DNA of 64,000 bases, from NCBI GenBank assembly GCA_036346395.1, contig CM070594.1:20493385-20557384 (forward strand), read 5' to 3'. Source of the DNA: Hsuehochloa calcarea (Eukaryota; Streptophyta; Magnoliopsida; Poales; Poaceae). The translations under genes were made by a program, and so were the position numbers. Below the pieces are notes generated by a model that searched no databases, was not told the DNA's origin, and saw only the letters and a program-made list of their open reading frames with translations. The first letter of the stretch is position 1; every line of letters starts with the position of its first letter. Below, one piece after another: positions 36,331-48,650 of this stretch.

Positions 36331-36427
36331 ATACGGTTGCACTAACCCCCAAATAATTCCTTGCGCTGTGCTGGTTCGATGTGGTTGTTTATTTGGTGCA
36401 GGTCGCAAGGTGCAACTGTAAGAGGCC

Positions 36428-36435
36428 CTCTTATA
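36428..36435 (-). promoter_or_regulatory. Probable TATA box of the GPAT gene
   Basis: The minus strand reads TATAAGAG about 98 bases before the chosen ATG, leaving room for a leader of about 65-70 bases. No other TATA-like site is as well placed. Confidence 0.55.
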
Positions 36436-36909
36436 CACATGCAGCTAAAGCTTACAGCTAGCTGGTGAAGTGGTCATGTACAATTAATTGTTACAAGAAA
36501 AATCAGTTGTGATGCCAAATTAGCTCACAAGTTTTGACTTGGCCCAACTATAGTTTCACATGCTAACGCTTACTTCTGTTGCTTGGAAGCACCTTGCAAA
36601 AATGAGCTAAGGTTACTTAAGCCTTACTCAGCAGTTAAGGACATTGATTTGCTAAGGATGGTAAACATAAAGATACGTATTCAAGTTACCAAATACACTG
36701 TCTAGGACAAGAGAAAGTGACAATCGGTTGACCGCAAATTTCCACTTGTAAATTGCATATTAGGGCCACTCTCGCTTGGTGCACAATACGATGCATTTTG
36801 CTTCATCACAAGTTTACAACGTCCACTATAGTATTGAGTGCCCAGAATTAGGACATTCGACCTTGCTCTTGTCCATATTGTGGCAATTATTCTTTGGGAA
36901 ACTTGATTC
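36436..36909. other. Upstream region of the GPAT gene
   Basis: No gene is seen. This stretch should hold the proximal promoter on the minus strand. It is moderately AT-rich and ends at the left arm of the inverted-repeat element. Confidence 0.4.
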
Positions 36910-37103
36910 CATAGCATCAAAGGAAAATACCATCAAAAGATTTTCGTTCAGTTTTTTACCATAAAAAGTTTGCTCTGTTCGGTTTTGTACCATTCTGTCC
37001 ATTCTAGTGTTATTAGCGTAGATAAAATGACAAAAATGATAGCGCGAGATGAAATGACAAAAATATCATCACCCTCAGAGGGGATGCAATGCACTGAGGG
37101 TGA
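36910..37103 (+). repeat. Left arm of an inverted-repeat element around the CACTA insertion
   Basis: The arm is an imperfect inverted copy of 59002-59150. Shared stretches include ATACCATCAAAAGAT, TTCAGTTTTTTACCA, TTCGGTTTTGTACCATTC and CCCTCAG. The CACTA element sits at the join, with TGA at 37101-37103 as its probable target duplication. Confidence 0.8.
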
Positions 37104-37640
37104 CACTACTACAGAGAGGATCATCACAGACGTTTTTTGAACCGTCTGAATCTATGTGTCTGTAATAACAAGTAGTTATCACAGACGGTTTGTGAACCGT
37201 CTGTGAAAATTCACAATACAGACGATTTTTATTGAAACCGTCTGTAAAGGCTACTATCACAGATGATTTTCACCAAAAACCATCTGTAATATGTAGTATA
37301 TTATAGACGATTATTTTTACTAATCGTCTGTGATTGTGGACATAACACAGACGATTAGTAAAATTAACCGTCTGTGAAATCATAAATATCACATACGGTT
37401 TTTGATAGTAGCCGTCTGTGATATCCGACATATCACAGACGGTTGTTGGTGGTAGCCATCTGTGATTGGATACATATTACAGACGAGTGTTAGTAGTAGC
37501 CATCTGTGATTGAATACTTATCACAGACGGTTGTTAGTAGTAGCCATCTGTGATTGTGTATATATTATAGACGGTAAGTAAAAATAGCCGTCTGTGATAA
37601 TATGCATTCATAGACGGTTTATTCCACAAAACCGTCTGTG
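37104..37640. repeat. CACTA subterminal repeats, left end
   Basis: There are about a dozen pairs of CACAGACGGTT and AACCGTCTGTGA, often as short palindromes of about 30 bases with a variable loop, at roughly 60-base spacing. Such repeats are binding sites for the element's transposase in En/Spm-type elements. Confidence 0.85.
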
Positions 37641-37759
37641 ATAGTTCATTCTATATCTAAATATTTTAGTTTTTTGGCTAGCCTCAGGTAATGCTAGTCA
37701 TACCCTTTGAAAACAAGCAAGTAGAAAACAGATAAATCACAATTGATTTGATATAGAAT

Positions 37760-40323
37760 AACTCAAAGTGATTTAAAAATCAATATCAATTACAAAGTGA
37801 TTTGATTACAACTCAAAGTGAATTACAATAAATCGGTGTCGTCGGGGTGAAACTCTCTATTCTGTTTAATGATCTCCCCTGTTATGAAGGCGGCGAGCAG
37901 TCCTTGAATGTCCACGAGTAAATCCAGATGGAAGTCACTTTCTGGTATTTTCATGCCCTGTCGCTAGCAAGAGTAAAGTAGTAAGCATATATATTTAAAT
38001 TCATAATTATGAAATAATTATTGCGAGATTAACTGATAAATCTCTGGATCCTTCGTCTTAGCACTCGTGATTTTCAGCATATGATGACAAACGTAGAATG
38101 CACATACGTTTCCTTGTAGTAGTTACTAGTGGCACCACAAAAATAGAAGTGTGATATAGGATGTAGGTATAGTCAGTTCGAGAGGCCAGATTACGAAGTG
38201 TGGTATGTGATTATTGTGTTGTAACGGGTACCGTAAATCGTGTTCCGTGTCGCAGTGCGGTGCCTGGTTCCTTGCGTGTCCCTCCCCGGCAACATAGGCG
38301 CTAAATGACCTACATGATTCCAAAAAAGTTATACTCAGATATTTTAAATGAATGAAAACTACAATAGAGTTACGTATATAGAAAATAAGCATACCTGCCA
38401 AGTACTTTTTGCACAAGGGTGAAGTCGTGATTCTTATTGACCAGGGAATCAAGGTATATTACCTTGTTCCACTTTGGTACAATGACTAAAAGGATCCAGT
38501 AGAACCTACTCATGTATGTCGCTTTAGTCATTAAACCTAAGTTCGTGTTGTGTATAAAAAACAAATGAAATTTGTATAGCAAGTAGTGAAGCACTTACCC
38601 CTGATTGTAGGGCACCAGTATGTAGTCCTTGTCATGGTGAGTAAGCAATCCTTTCGTTATGTACTTCTCAACGTAGGATGCGTCCTGGATGATGCATTGC
38701 TCAGAGATCAAGTGTGGGTCAAGGAAACCCACTGGTTGTCGCGATCGCTGGGCTTGTTGCATCATGTATCTATACATAAGTAATGAGTTATGATATTTAT
38801 CGGTATTGTGTGAATGTAGAACTTGATTGTACACACTTCCAGTGTCTAACATCGTGGAAGTGAGGCGTCGAGGTTGAATAGATCAAATAAGTCTTTGAAA
38901 CCCACGACGAAGTAGCCCGACTTGTAGTGGAAATGGTTCTCTGTGTAGCTGACGGTGAATCCAATAGGCCGGTCTTCCCTCGCCTCGTCGGTCTGTCGTA
39001 TGTACCAGGCATGCAAAGTCCCGCAAGCCATACCAATGTGGTGTAATATTGTGTCAGAGACCAATGGCATTCCGAGAAAGAACATGCGTTGGGCTTGTGA
39101 GGCACCTTAATCTTCTTCGATTTGGTCTTAGCGCCTCGCGTGCTATTTGTCTTCCTGGAAGACGATTCGACACACTTTTCATGTTTCTTTGGCACTGTCT
39201 CCACGGCAGGGGATACGAAGCCCTTCTAAAACGGGGGTTGAGGTGGAGTCATCGAGGCATGGTCATGTGGTGATCGCGGCACTGTAGGGTTTAGGGTGAT
39301 GTCCCACTTGGGCCACTGGACAAAAGTATGCAAGGCATCCTCTAGTGCTATGATGTCTTCATTCGCGCGCTTCTCCAGCGGGACATAAATTAAATTATTG
39401 TATACTATGTCCACCTGGACCATGGCGTGACCCTACGCCAGCTCGGCACCATGCGCCACTATCCCTTCTTGGCATGGAAACACCACCCCCGCCCAGCCTG
39501 AACAGAAATAGACCTAACCAGCCTCACTTGGAGCCTACAGGGCGTGGGCACCTATAAAATGATACACAATTAGTTAAGACGTCCTACAGGTCTATCTTTG
39601 GAGCATTTCTAAAGATGTACATTACCTAGATGAGGTTGATAGGTAATTGGGCGTCACCAAGTTCAAAAAATGCAGGCATGGATGCGATGCTACTCCGATG
39701 TTGAGAGGGGCTGGCTCCCAGAATCACGGGGGCATATTTGATTGGTTGATGAGTTGATTCATTTGTTCCTGCAATGATGTTATCTGTGCTTGAAATTGTG
39801 CAGTAATATGTGCACTAAACTCCACTTTCCACTGTTCCTCGTGCTCGGTCTTGGATCTCTTCTGACTCCTATCGCCTCAAAGTCGTGTGGGAATCCATGC
39901 TTCCAAGGTACGTAAACCCTAAGGCCTCGCATGCGACCCGGGTGCTCTTTGTTTCCCAGGGCCGTAGATAGTATATCCTTTTCCCTGATTGCTTCGAAGG
40001 AGCCTTGGAAAGATTGGGTATTCAATGTTTGTTTCAAGAGGTCATCATGTTATTTTAGACCACGAAGTTATGGACTTATTAACAACTAGGTAGTTCGATA
40101 TATCTTTCTAGGCATTGGAACACTCCCTAGTCTGATGGGTTTGTGAAAGAGATGGCGCCCAATGCTGTAGTTGAGGCCCTCGCTCTTAACCAGTTTCCAG
40201 CGCGCTCATCGGTGATCCCGGCAAATGGCGGGAGACCTTCGACTGGATTACCACATCTTCCTCACTCATTCATCTCGGGATTTTACCCACGTACCTAGTA
40301 GTGTTGAGTCTGTGGGGTGAATG
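37760..40323 (-). pseudogene. CACTA second gene, C-terminal part (Transposase_24 to Ulp1-like)
   Basis: This is the downstream half of the second CACTA product, separated from its start (51774-52309) by the chromovirus. Beside the insertion the frame reads HPHRLNTTRYVGKIPR, the Transposase_24 hallmark. Further along are VPLEKRANEDIIALEDALHT (about 39300-39370), a Lys-rich linker (39130-39200) and a C-terminal Ulp1/C48-protease-like region. In that region DKDYILVPYNQG at 38595-38630 joins, across a short intron, FYWILLVIVPKWNKVIYLDS at about 38445-38505. In the protease family the F/Y-W position is H-W, so the catalytic His appears lost. Other parts have frameshifts, and the ends are not exactly placed. 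Confidence 0.65.
40319..40323. repeat. Target-site duplication of element C, left
   Basis: GAATG lies directly before the LTR start and again at 51774-51778 directly after the far LTR. Confidence 0.93.
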
Positions 40324-43265
40324 TGTAACAGCCCAAAATTTCAATTTCAGTTGAAAATAAGACTTTAATTATTTTTGTGGATTTTCTGGAAATTTTAAAA
40401 GCTTTTCCCTAATTATTTTAAAGCTAAAATAATTTATGTGCAAAATCTATTACCAACTAAAAGTTGAAATTATTTTATTTAAGTTCAGAATGCTCTTGAG
40501 AATTTCTGTGAATTTTCTCAAAATTTTTAGACTTTATTTGATATTTTCTAAAGCTTATTTGAATTTCTAGGATTAAATAAATTGGAAAAGGAATTTAAAT
40601 CCTAAACAGCGATCTTGGGCGAAGCCCGACCTTGTCTTGCGCCTCGCCCAATTTCTCGCTTTGATTAATGCAGCCGTCCGTCAATCGGACGGCCGACATC
40701 AATTCTCCCCGCGCCCTTCTCCCTCTCTCTGTCTCACCGACAGCTGGGCCCTCGCACTGTGCTTCTTCCCCGTTCCCTTCTTCTCCGCAGCGTCGCCCTC
40801 CTGCCGCCATTGATGCCGCACGCGGAGCTCCGTCTCCTCCGCGATTCCCTCCGCCTTAACCCCCGCATTTACGCGTATTAGCATCGCCGATTCCTCCGCA
40901 TTCACCCTGGCATTACCCCTTCTTAGCGCCGTGCGCCCCGCGCCTCGCCTCCGCCATTACCGCCGCACGCATTCACCACCTCCCGGCCTCCCCTCGCCCT
41001 ATAAAAAGCACCCCAGCTGCGCCTCTTCTCCCGCATCTCGTTCCCCCACCTCCTGTCCTCTCGATCGTCCTCAGTCGCCCACATTTCGCAATTCCCTGTC
41101 GGCGGTCGAAGCTCGTTCTTCTCCGATTCCGGCGCCACCAGGCTTCCCCCGGCCACCTCGACTGCACCTTCGGCATCAGCATCCTCCGGCGATCCTCTGG
41201 CGCACCTCGTCTTCGCCTGAAGACCCCCGGAGCTCCTTCGCCGCCAACAACCGAACCACACCGCCGCCTCTCTCCGTCGCCAACGACCTTCCGGCCACTC
41301 TCCACTGCCGCCAGGTAGCGCATTCGCCTTAGTGTCTCCCCCTGAACCTTTTGCGCACCTCGCCGGAGCCCGTCGCGCCGCCGTTCGCCGGTGCCCTCGG
41401 CTCCCGTGCTCCTCCCCTCCCCGGCGCCGAAGTGGCTCGCCACCTCAGCGCCACACCAGCGCCACCTCACCCCTTGCCGCGTGGACACCAGCACAGCACG
41501 CCGCGCCAGCACAGCCTCACCCTCGCACTGTGCTATGAACCGAGTCCACCGTGGACTCAGAAAGCGCCGTGGACTCAGTCCATGCTGTGCGGGCCCACTT
41601 GTCAGCCTCTGTGAACAGTACCGCTGATGCATGCATAATTTGAAGTTAATTTGAATTTTCATTTGAATTTATTTCAGTTCATTTGAATTCTATTTGAATT
41701 TGGATTATTCTCGCGTATAGATTTTGACGACTCCGGAGAGCTTGACCCTATTGAAGAAGTAGAATACTAATATTTTGAACAAGGCAAGTTACACCATTGA
41801 CCATTTTGCCCCCAATATTTAAAATTATTTAATTTCTGTTTTAAATTATTATTGCATGCATAATTGTAATTAATTATTTTAAATTCCTATTTTAAATACT
41901 TAATTATTCCAATTCCTTTGTATAGCCAAATTTGAATGTTGTATTACCAATTCCTTGTCACCTTAGTCAAATGAATTTAAAAATAAATATATGCTTAGCA
42001 AATGCTTAGATCAGGAAATATTTGATTTTGGGAGAATTTAGCCAAAACTTCAAAATTTGATAAAAAGCCTATGACATTGTTATGTCATGGTGGACTTTTG
42101 CACATGTCTTTGAAAACTATAAAAATAAAAGAAAATGGTTTGTACTTGGGCAAAAATGGTTTGTTGGTGAGTGCGAGTTTATGCAGGCTCGTCTGGTTAG
42201 GATTGAGACCCAGGGTTTTTATTGAAAGTTGCCCAAGTAGGTTAAGGACCGGTCTTTGAGCCGCATCTTGCAAAGCTCCACCGTACTACCACATGCTCTG
42301 TATGGGCAGAACTAGGCTTAATAATTTGTCTTACCTCATTATTGTTTATGCCATTTTTTTGTTGTGTGGGTGTCGGTTAGACTTTATTCCCACTTGGCGC
42401 AAGAGGGGGCTTCCGGCAGGTGGTTAGCCTAATGGAAGTGAAACCTTAGCGGGCATATTGGTAGTGAGGTAATGCATTGGAAACGCCTTGTGATAATTGC
42501 CTAGTGACACGCCTAAGGAAGCGTGCATTGGCCGACATAACGGGCAAATTATCTCGTGTGGGTAAAGTTGTACCCCTCTGCAGAGTGTAAATCTATTCGA
42601 ATAGTCGTGTCCATGGTCATGGACATGCTGAGCAAAGCCATTCTAAGTTAGATTGTGTTTTTGGTTTTAAAATGACTTTGGACATGATTTGAGAATGGTT
42701 AATCCTTGTGTTAAAATTGGGCGGGTAGCCTTGTGATAGGAGGGTATCCTTCACCATGTTTCATATGGAGGTTATCCACTATAAAATGATCAAATTTTAA
42801 AATCTGATTTTAGCTATGGAATAAAAATGTGCCTTGAAACTTAGTATAACTTTTTAAAACCCAAAAATGCTGAATGACGCAAATAAACCCTACAACCTTC
42901 CTTTGAATAACTTATGCATGCATTATAAATTCTGTATTGGGTGTAATTTGCGAGCACAGTTGTAGTGCTCACTCTTGCTGAATATTATTATTCAGGAGAA
43001 GACTTCTATCCGGAAGGTGAGGAGCAGGACGTTTAGGCAGCGACCTCCAGACGATTGCCTGTGGCGTATCGTGTGGCCTACCATTATATTTTGCTTCCGC
43101 TTAATGTTTTATTTGGCCTTAGGCCCAAATTGTAATAAACTCTATGCTTATTAATAAACACGCTGGATATGTTTGTGATAACATTTTTGTGACTGTGTAC
43201 ACTGGAAATCCTGGACTAGTGTATGAACACAGAGAATTCGGGATCCTTCGTTCCCGGGTTCGACA
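40324..43265 (+). repeat. 5' LTR of element C
   Basis: It starts TGTAACAGCCC, ends GGGTTCGACA and is 2942 bases. The GC-rich block (about 40660-41620) has long open frames on both strands that are low-complexity and not called as genes. Relative to the 3' LTR it lacks about 180 bases near 41640. Confidence 0.93.
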
Positions 43266-43269
43266 AAAG

Positions 43270-43281
43270 TGGTATCAGAGC
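43270..43281 (+). other. Primer-binding site of element C
   Basis: TGGTATCAGAGC, complementary to initiator methionine tRNA, lies four bases after the 5' LTR. Confidence 0.93.
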
Positions 43282-43431
43282 CATATCGACTGTAGGTCGT
43301 GACCTCGAAGGAAATCAAACCCCTAAGGATTTATTTTTGAAAATTTAAAAATAATTTGGTCTTCTGGAGTCATTTATCAACTTTTCTCTTGAAAAATATT
43401 TATTAACTCATCTCCTTCTCAAAAATTGTAG

Positions 43432-44010
43432 ATGGCTGAAGTTTCGAATGCCATTTCCCATGGTGTCTTTGCTGGTCATTGGGCCGCAGTTCTCTGGAAG
43501 ATCATGCAGCACTTGGACTTTGAAGAAAGACCGACGTATCAAGAATACAAGTATAAGTTGGGAAATCAGAGTCGGTGGAGGGTAGAGGTGATCCTCTACT
43601 CCAATCTATCGCCGAACACAGACTTCCACATCTTCGATGCCCCAATGCGACGAGACACCTTCGCCGAAGGCATCGAGATCTGACCAGGAAGCAACCCGCC
43701 ACTTCGCTACATCTACGATCACCGCCTCAACGACACTGGGTTCCACTATTACCCGATGCACATCCCAACCCGGCATGACAGTACCTTCCGCTCAACTAGA
43801 GATGAAGACTGTCCCGATCTCACGCATCAGGTGGATTTGGCCAGAGCCATGGATTATGCCTACGGGAATACCCTAGATGAGCTGTCTCTCATACAGGGGA
43901 AATTACAAGACGTAGAAGAAAAGTTGAAGACTGCAGAAAAAGAACTGGCCTACTACAAGGCAGGCGAGGCTAGTTCCAGTGAGCCAGATTATACCCCAGT
44001 AACACCATAG
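43432..44010 (+). pseudogene. Pre-gag reading frame of element C, unknown function
   Basis: An ATG in the context AATTGTAG|ATGGCTG opens MAEVSNAISHGVFAGHW..., continuing through WRVEVILYSNL. A stop is reached at 43681-43683, and the product resumes in another frame (from about 43740) with LTHQVDLARAMDYAYGNTLD and a coiled-coil end (LIQGKLQDVEEKLKTAEKEL, about 43888-43947) to a stop at 44010. It matches the frame at 33625-34160 of element B. It precedes gag, is not gag-like, and its role is not known to me. Confidence 0.55.
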
Positions 44011-44212
44011 ATATGTCCTTAAAATTGTCCTTTAATTGCGAATTATGAGCTACAATACCTTTGTGGTAGCCGTAATGAATTAATAAAATAAAATAAAATA
44101 AATTATTTTGCCGAAGTGTTCTTGCCTTGCGTTTGTTGATTTTGGGCTATTTTAGACCTATACCCCTTGGAAATTCCTGTCTCTCTTGTCTAATCTGTGA
44201 AGAGTCCACCAG

Positions 44213-45373
44213 ATGGTGACCACCCGCATTGGAAGTGGCAGTGCCAGAGGGCAAGGAAATGAGAATGCTGATTATCAAGAAAACCCAGTTCAACGACCAC
44301 CACCTCCTCCAGCTGAAGCTCCGTGGCGCCAAATGATGGCCAATCAGACTCATCTGATTGAATTGCTAGCCCAGTCTCTCAACAGCAACCAGAGTACTCA
44401 AGCGTCAGCAGCTTATCATGCTCCTCCACCTCCCGTAAGAGTGACTTTGTCAGAGTTCATGAGGATCGTCCACGACGCGTTTTCTAGTAGCACGGAACCC
44501 ATGGGCCAGAGATGATTGGCTCGGGGCTATTGGTAAGAAGTCGGATATTGCTCAATGCACGGATCGTGAGAGAGTTTTGTTTGCCTCTCATCGGTTGATT
44601 GGTCCCGCATCGAATGGTGGGATAACTTCCGGCATGTCCCATGCTAATGCCCAGAAATCACTTGGGATGGGTTCATGCAAGCTTTCACGATCTCACATTC
44701 CATCGGCATGATTACTTGAAGAAGAAGGAGTTTCGCTCTCTCGCCAAGAAACCGTTCGGTCGGCGAGTATCGCATAAGTTCAACCAACTTGCTCACTATG
44801 CCCCGAGGATGTAGCGAGAGATGAAGGCAGCGGAGCGATTTTTGGAAGGGTTGAGCAGCGAACTCTGTTCGTTTGATTTCTCAAGATTTCACCGACTTTC
44901 AGTGATTAGTAAATAAGGCCATACGCCGGAAGGCAAATATCAAGAAATGGAGAACCGTAGCGGAGGATGGCGCTCGAAATTTAACTCGGAGGATCGCCCA
45001 AGCCCCGTTTCACTCGATCTCACCACCTCGGCGTGGAAGATTCGATCTACTACACCGAGTTCCGGCTCGGTCGCGCCAAATACTTTCGAATTCGTAGTAG
45101 TTCATCGGAGGTCGGTTCAGCAGGCTAGCTATTCCGCGGCAGAATCACTTGCTTTCATCGCAGCGAGTTGGGTCACTATGCCAATAAGTGTCCCAAGAAG
45201 CGTGACGCCACCCCGTCAAGCCAACTCCGGAGCTTGGTCTCGGCGGTCCCTCAAGACCGGTGGTCGGTTCATGAAGGGCGTGTGAATCACGTCACCGCAG
45301 AGGAAGCCTATCGGCACGGGCGTTGTCCTCAGTGCGTTCCTTGTCAACTCGAGTACAACATCGGTTCTATTTG
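44213..45373 (+). pseudogene. Element C gag
   Basis: The ATG at 44213 opens MVTTRIGSGSARGQGNENAD, followed by a Pro-rich patch and a helical segment (WRQMMANQTHLIELLAQSLN). The first frame stops at 44515. The rest, in several frames, includes capsid-like sequence up to about 44940 and a zinc-knuckle remnant near 45150-45195 ending LGHYANKCPKKRD. Frameshifts show that gag is not functional. Confidence 0.75.
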
Positions 45374-48300
45374 ATTAGGAGCTTCACATTCTTTTGTGTC
45401 AAATAAGTTTGTGGAAAAGTATGGGTTATCTATCTCCCCCTTAGTTAACCCCATGTTAATCCATTCCCCGGTCTCAGAAATGAGGGCTAGTTTCTTTTGC
45501 CCAAATCTTACCTTTGAAATCTCTGGAGTAACTTTCTCGGTAAACTTAATAGTCTTGCGTTCGCAAGGATTGGATGTAATTCTTGGAATGGACTGGCTTG
45601 CCAAAAATCAAGGCATGATAGATTGTGCTAGTAGATCTATCAACCTCACCAATGAACAAGGGATTTCAGTAGAGTTCCGACCCAAGACTTCTACGGGAAG
45701 AAGTTCTATCTTGACCAGCCTAAAGGAAGTAAAACTGAAAGATATACCCGTGGTACAAGAATATCCAGATGTTTTTCCAGAGGAATTACCTAGTATACCA
45801 CCAGACCGGGACATAATGTTCTTAATTGACTTAGTCCCAGGGACTGCTCCAATTTCGAAGCGACCCTACAGAATGCCGGTGAATGATCTAGCAGAGTTGA
45901 AGAAGCAAATCGAAGAATTGCAAAGCAAAGGTTACATTCAACCAAGTTCATCCCCTTGGGGAGCTCCAGTACTATTTGTCAAAAAGAAAGATAATAGTAT
46001 GAGAATGTGTGTGGACTATAGATCACTCAACGAGGTAACAATCAAAAACAAGTACCCGTTACCTAGGATAGATGATATGTTTGATCAACTTAAAGGAGCC
46101 AGTGTTTTCTCCAAGATTGATTTGAGGTCAGGTTACCATCAGTTAAAAATCAGACCGGAAGATATTCCGAAGTCAGCCTTCACCACCAGATATGGACTGT
46201 ACGAGCTTACAGTAATGTCATTTGGACTAACAAATGCCCCTGCTTATTTCATGAATATGATGAACAAAGTATTCATGGAATTCTTGGATAAGTTTGTCGT
46301 AGTATTCATAGATGATATTCTCATCTACTCAAGAGATGTGGAAGAGCATGAAAAATATCTCAGAATTATTTTGGACAAACTCCGAGAACATCAACTTTAT
46401 GCCAAATTCAGCAAAAGTGAATTTTGGCTCAGTCAGGTGGCTTTTCTTGGACACACTGTGTCAGCAGGAGGAGTTGTAGTAGACCCCTCAAAGGTTGAAG
46501 CTGTAATGGATTGGAAGCAACCCAAGTCTGTCACAGAAGTGAGAAGTTTTCTCGGATTAGCTGGGTATTACCGCAGATTCATTGAAAGTTTCTCCAAGAT
46601 CGCCAAACCCATGACTCAACTTCTGAAGAAGGAAAAGAAATTTGAATAGACAAGTGCATGTGAACATAGTTTTCAAGAACTGAAGAAAAGACTAGTCTCT
46701 GCGCTAGTACTAGTCTTACCAGATATACGTAAGGATTTTGAAGTTTTCTGTGACGCATCCCGCCAGGGGATACGATGTGTACTGATGCAGGAAGGAAAAG
46801 TCGTGGCTTATGCATCTCGTCAGTTAAGGCCATATGAAGGAAATTATCCAACTCATGATCTAGAGTTAGCGGCAATTGTGCATGCTTTGAAAATCTGGCG
46901 GCATTATCTCATTGGTAACCGCTGTGAGATTTTCACAGATCATAAGAGTCTTAAATATATCTTCACCCAATCAGAACTTAATCTCAGGCAAAGAAGATGG
47001 TTGGAGCTGATAAAGGATTATGACCTTGGAATTCATTATCACCCGGGTAAAGCCAACGTGGTAGCAGATGCTCTGAGTAGGAAGGCATACTGCAACACGG
47101 TGTTAGTTCAAGAAAATCAACCAGAATTGTATGAAGAACTGAAGCACCTGAACCTGGAAATTATCAGTCGAGGCTGTATCAACACAGTGGAAATCCAACC
47201 AACCATACAAGGTCAGATTCGAGAGAAACAGCTAGAAGACGAAGACATCAAAGAAATCCTGAAGAACATGAGAAGAGGCAAAGCCCGAGGATTTTACGAG
47301 GGCGAGCAAGGCGCAGTATGGTTTGGCAACCGCATCGTGTACCTAATCATCATGAAACAAGACAAGCGATTCGAAAGAAGCTCATGAATCACCTTACTCT
47401 ATCCATCCCGGAATACCAAGATGTACCAGATCCGAAGGAAAAGTATTGGTGGGTCGGTATGAAGCGAGAGATCGCGAGTTTGTTGCGTTGTGATGTATGT
47501 CGTGTTAAGCGAACATCGAGACCTGCGGATTATTACAACCATTACCAATTCCGAGTGGAAATGGGAGGAGATTGGTATGGATTTTATCACGGACTTCCTA
47601 GGACCCAAGCGGGATGTGATTCCATTTGGGTGATAATTGACCGATTAACCAAAGTGGCTCATTTTGTTCGATCAAGACCACTTACGTAGCGATAAGCTAG
47701 CGAGAATTGTACATAGCGAGGATCGTATGTCTACATGGTATACCCAAGAAAATTATGTCTGACAGAGGTTCGCAGTTCACATCAAGATTTTGGCAGAGTC
47801 TACATGAAGCTTTGGGAACCAGACTCAACTTCAGCACATCATATCATCCTCAAACAGATGGCCAGACCGAACGTGTAAATCAGGTCCTAGAAGATATGCT
47901 TCGAGCTTGTGCTATAGATTACGAAGAAGAAGTGGGATAAGAATTTACCCTATGCGAATTTTCCTACAACAACGACTTTCAAGCTAGCCTGCAGATGTCG
48001 CCATTCGAAGCATTGTATGGCAGAAAGTGTAGAACCCCTCTCCTTTGGGATCAAGTAGGAGAACACCAATTCTTCGGACCAGAATTGATAAAAGAAGCTG
48101 AAAGTAAGGTAAAAACAATAAGAGAACGTCTAAAAGTGGCTCAATCCCGACAAAAGAGTTATGCCGACAATCGTCGGAGAGAACTATCCTTCGAGATGGG
48201 AGATTTTATCTATCTCAGGGTAACTCCACTCCGAGGAGTGAGGAGATTTCAGACCAAAGGAAAACTCGCACCCAGGTTTGTCGGACCCTATAAGATTTTG

Positions 48301-48600
48301 GCAAAGAGAGGTGAAGTTGCTTATCAGTTGGAACTACCAACATCTCTGTCAGCTGTTCACAATGTCTTCCATGTATCCCGATTAAAGAAATGCCTCAGTA
48401 CAAGCGGAAGAAACAGCTCAGAGCATCGATCTTGAGGAAGATCTCACCTATGTGGAGCAACCAATCAAGATTCTCGATGTGGCGAGCAGCGTCACCGAAG
48501 CAAAGTCATTCGTTCTTGTAAGGTTCGATTGGAGCAATCATTCGGAAGAAGAAGCTACAGGGAGCGAGAAGAAGTTTTGAGAGCGAATATCCCCACCTTT
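45374..48600 (+). pseudogene. Element C pol: protease, RT, RNase H, integrase, chromodomain remnant
   Basis: The protease ends with VILGMDWLAKNQG (about 45573-45611). Reverse transcriptase follows with PYRMPVNDLAELKKQIEEL, SMRMCVDYRSLNE, SKIDLRSGYHQLKI and FIDD at 46305-46316. A TAG at 46647-46649 replaces the Trp expected after FE. RNase H continues with CDASRQG, THDLELAAIVHALK, TDHKSLKYIF and DALSRK. Integrase appears in pieces (47318-47689, 47707-47940, 47995-48435) with IDRLTKVAHF, MSDRGSQFTSRFW, SYHPQTDGQTERVNQ and VFHVSRLKKCL. A chromodomain-like stretch (EQPIKILDVASSV, then VRFDWSNHSEEEAT) lies out of frame at about 48450-48570. The ORF opening at 45396 is a GTG in mid-polyprotein, not a true start. 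Confidence 0.9.
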
Positions 48601-48634
48601 TGTCGACCAAGTCGAATCTCTGGTCGAGATTCCC

Positions 48635-48650
48635 TTTAAGGGGGTAGGTT
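48635..48650 (+). other. Polypurine tract of element C
   Basis: TTTAAGGGGGTAGGTT directly precedes the 3' LTR. The purine run AAGGGGG is the expected plus-strand primer. Confidence 0.75.

Noticed and set aside
36328..36438. Upstream in-frame ATG at 36438 as GPAT start
   Set aside because: A TATA box lies at 36428-36435 within that extension, and the extra 36 residues do not resemble GPAT N-termini.
37120..37640. Regular repeats with spacers, CRISPR-like at first sight
   Set aside because: The units are inverted pairs with variable spacing beside a CACTA terminus in a plant genome; they are transposon subterminal repeats.
40595..41662. Overlapping open frames on both strands (up to 229 codons)
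   Set aside because: GC-rich LTR sequence. The matching part of the 3' LTR (48897-49951) has different frames and lengths, so coding is not conserved.
43270..43281. tRNA-like matches TGGTATCAGAGC (also 33430 and 62002)
   Set aside because: Only 12 bases match and each follows an LTR end; these are primer-binding sites, not tRNA genes.
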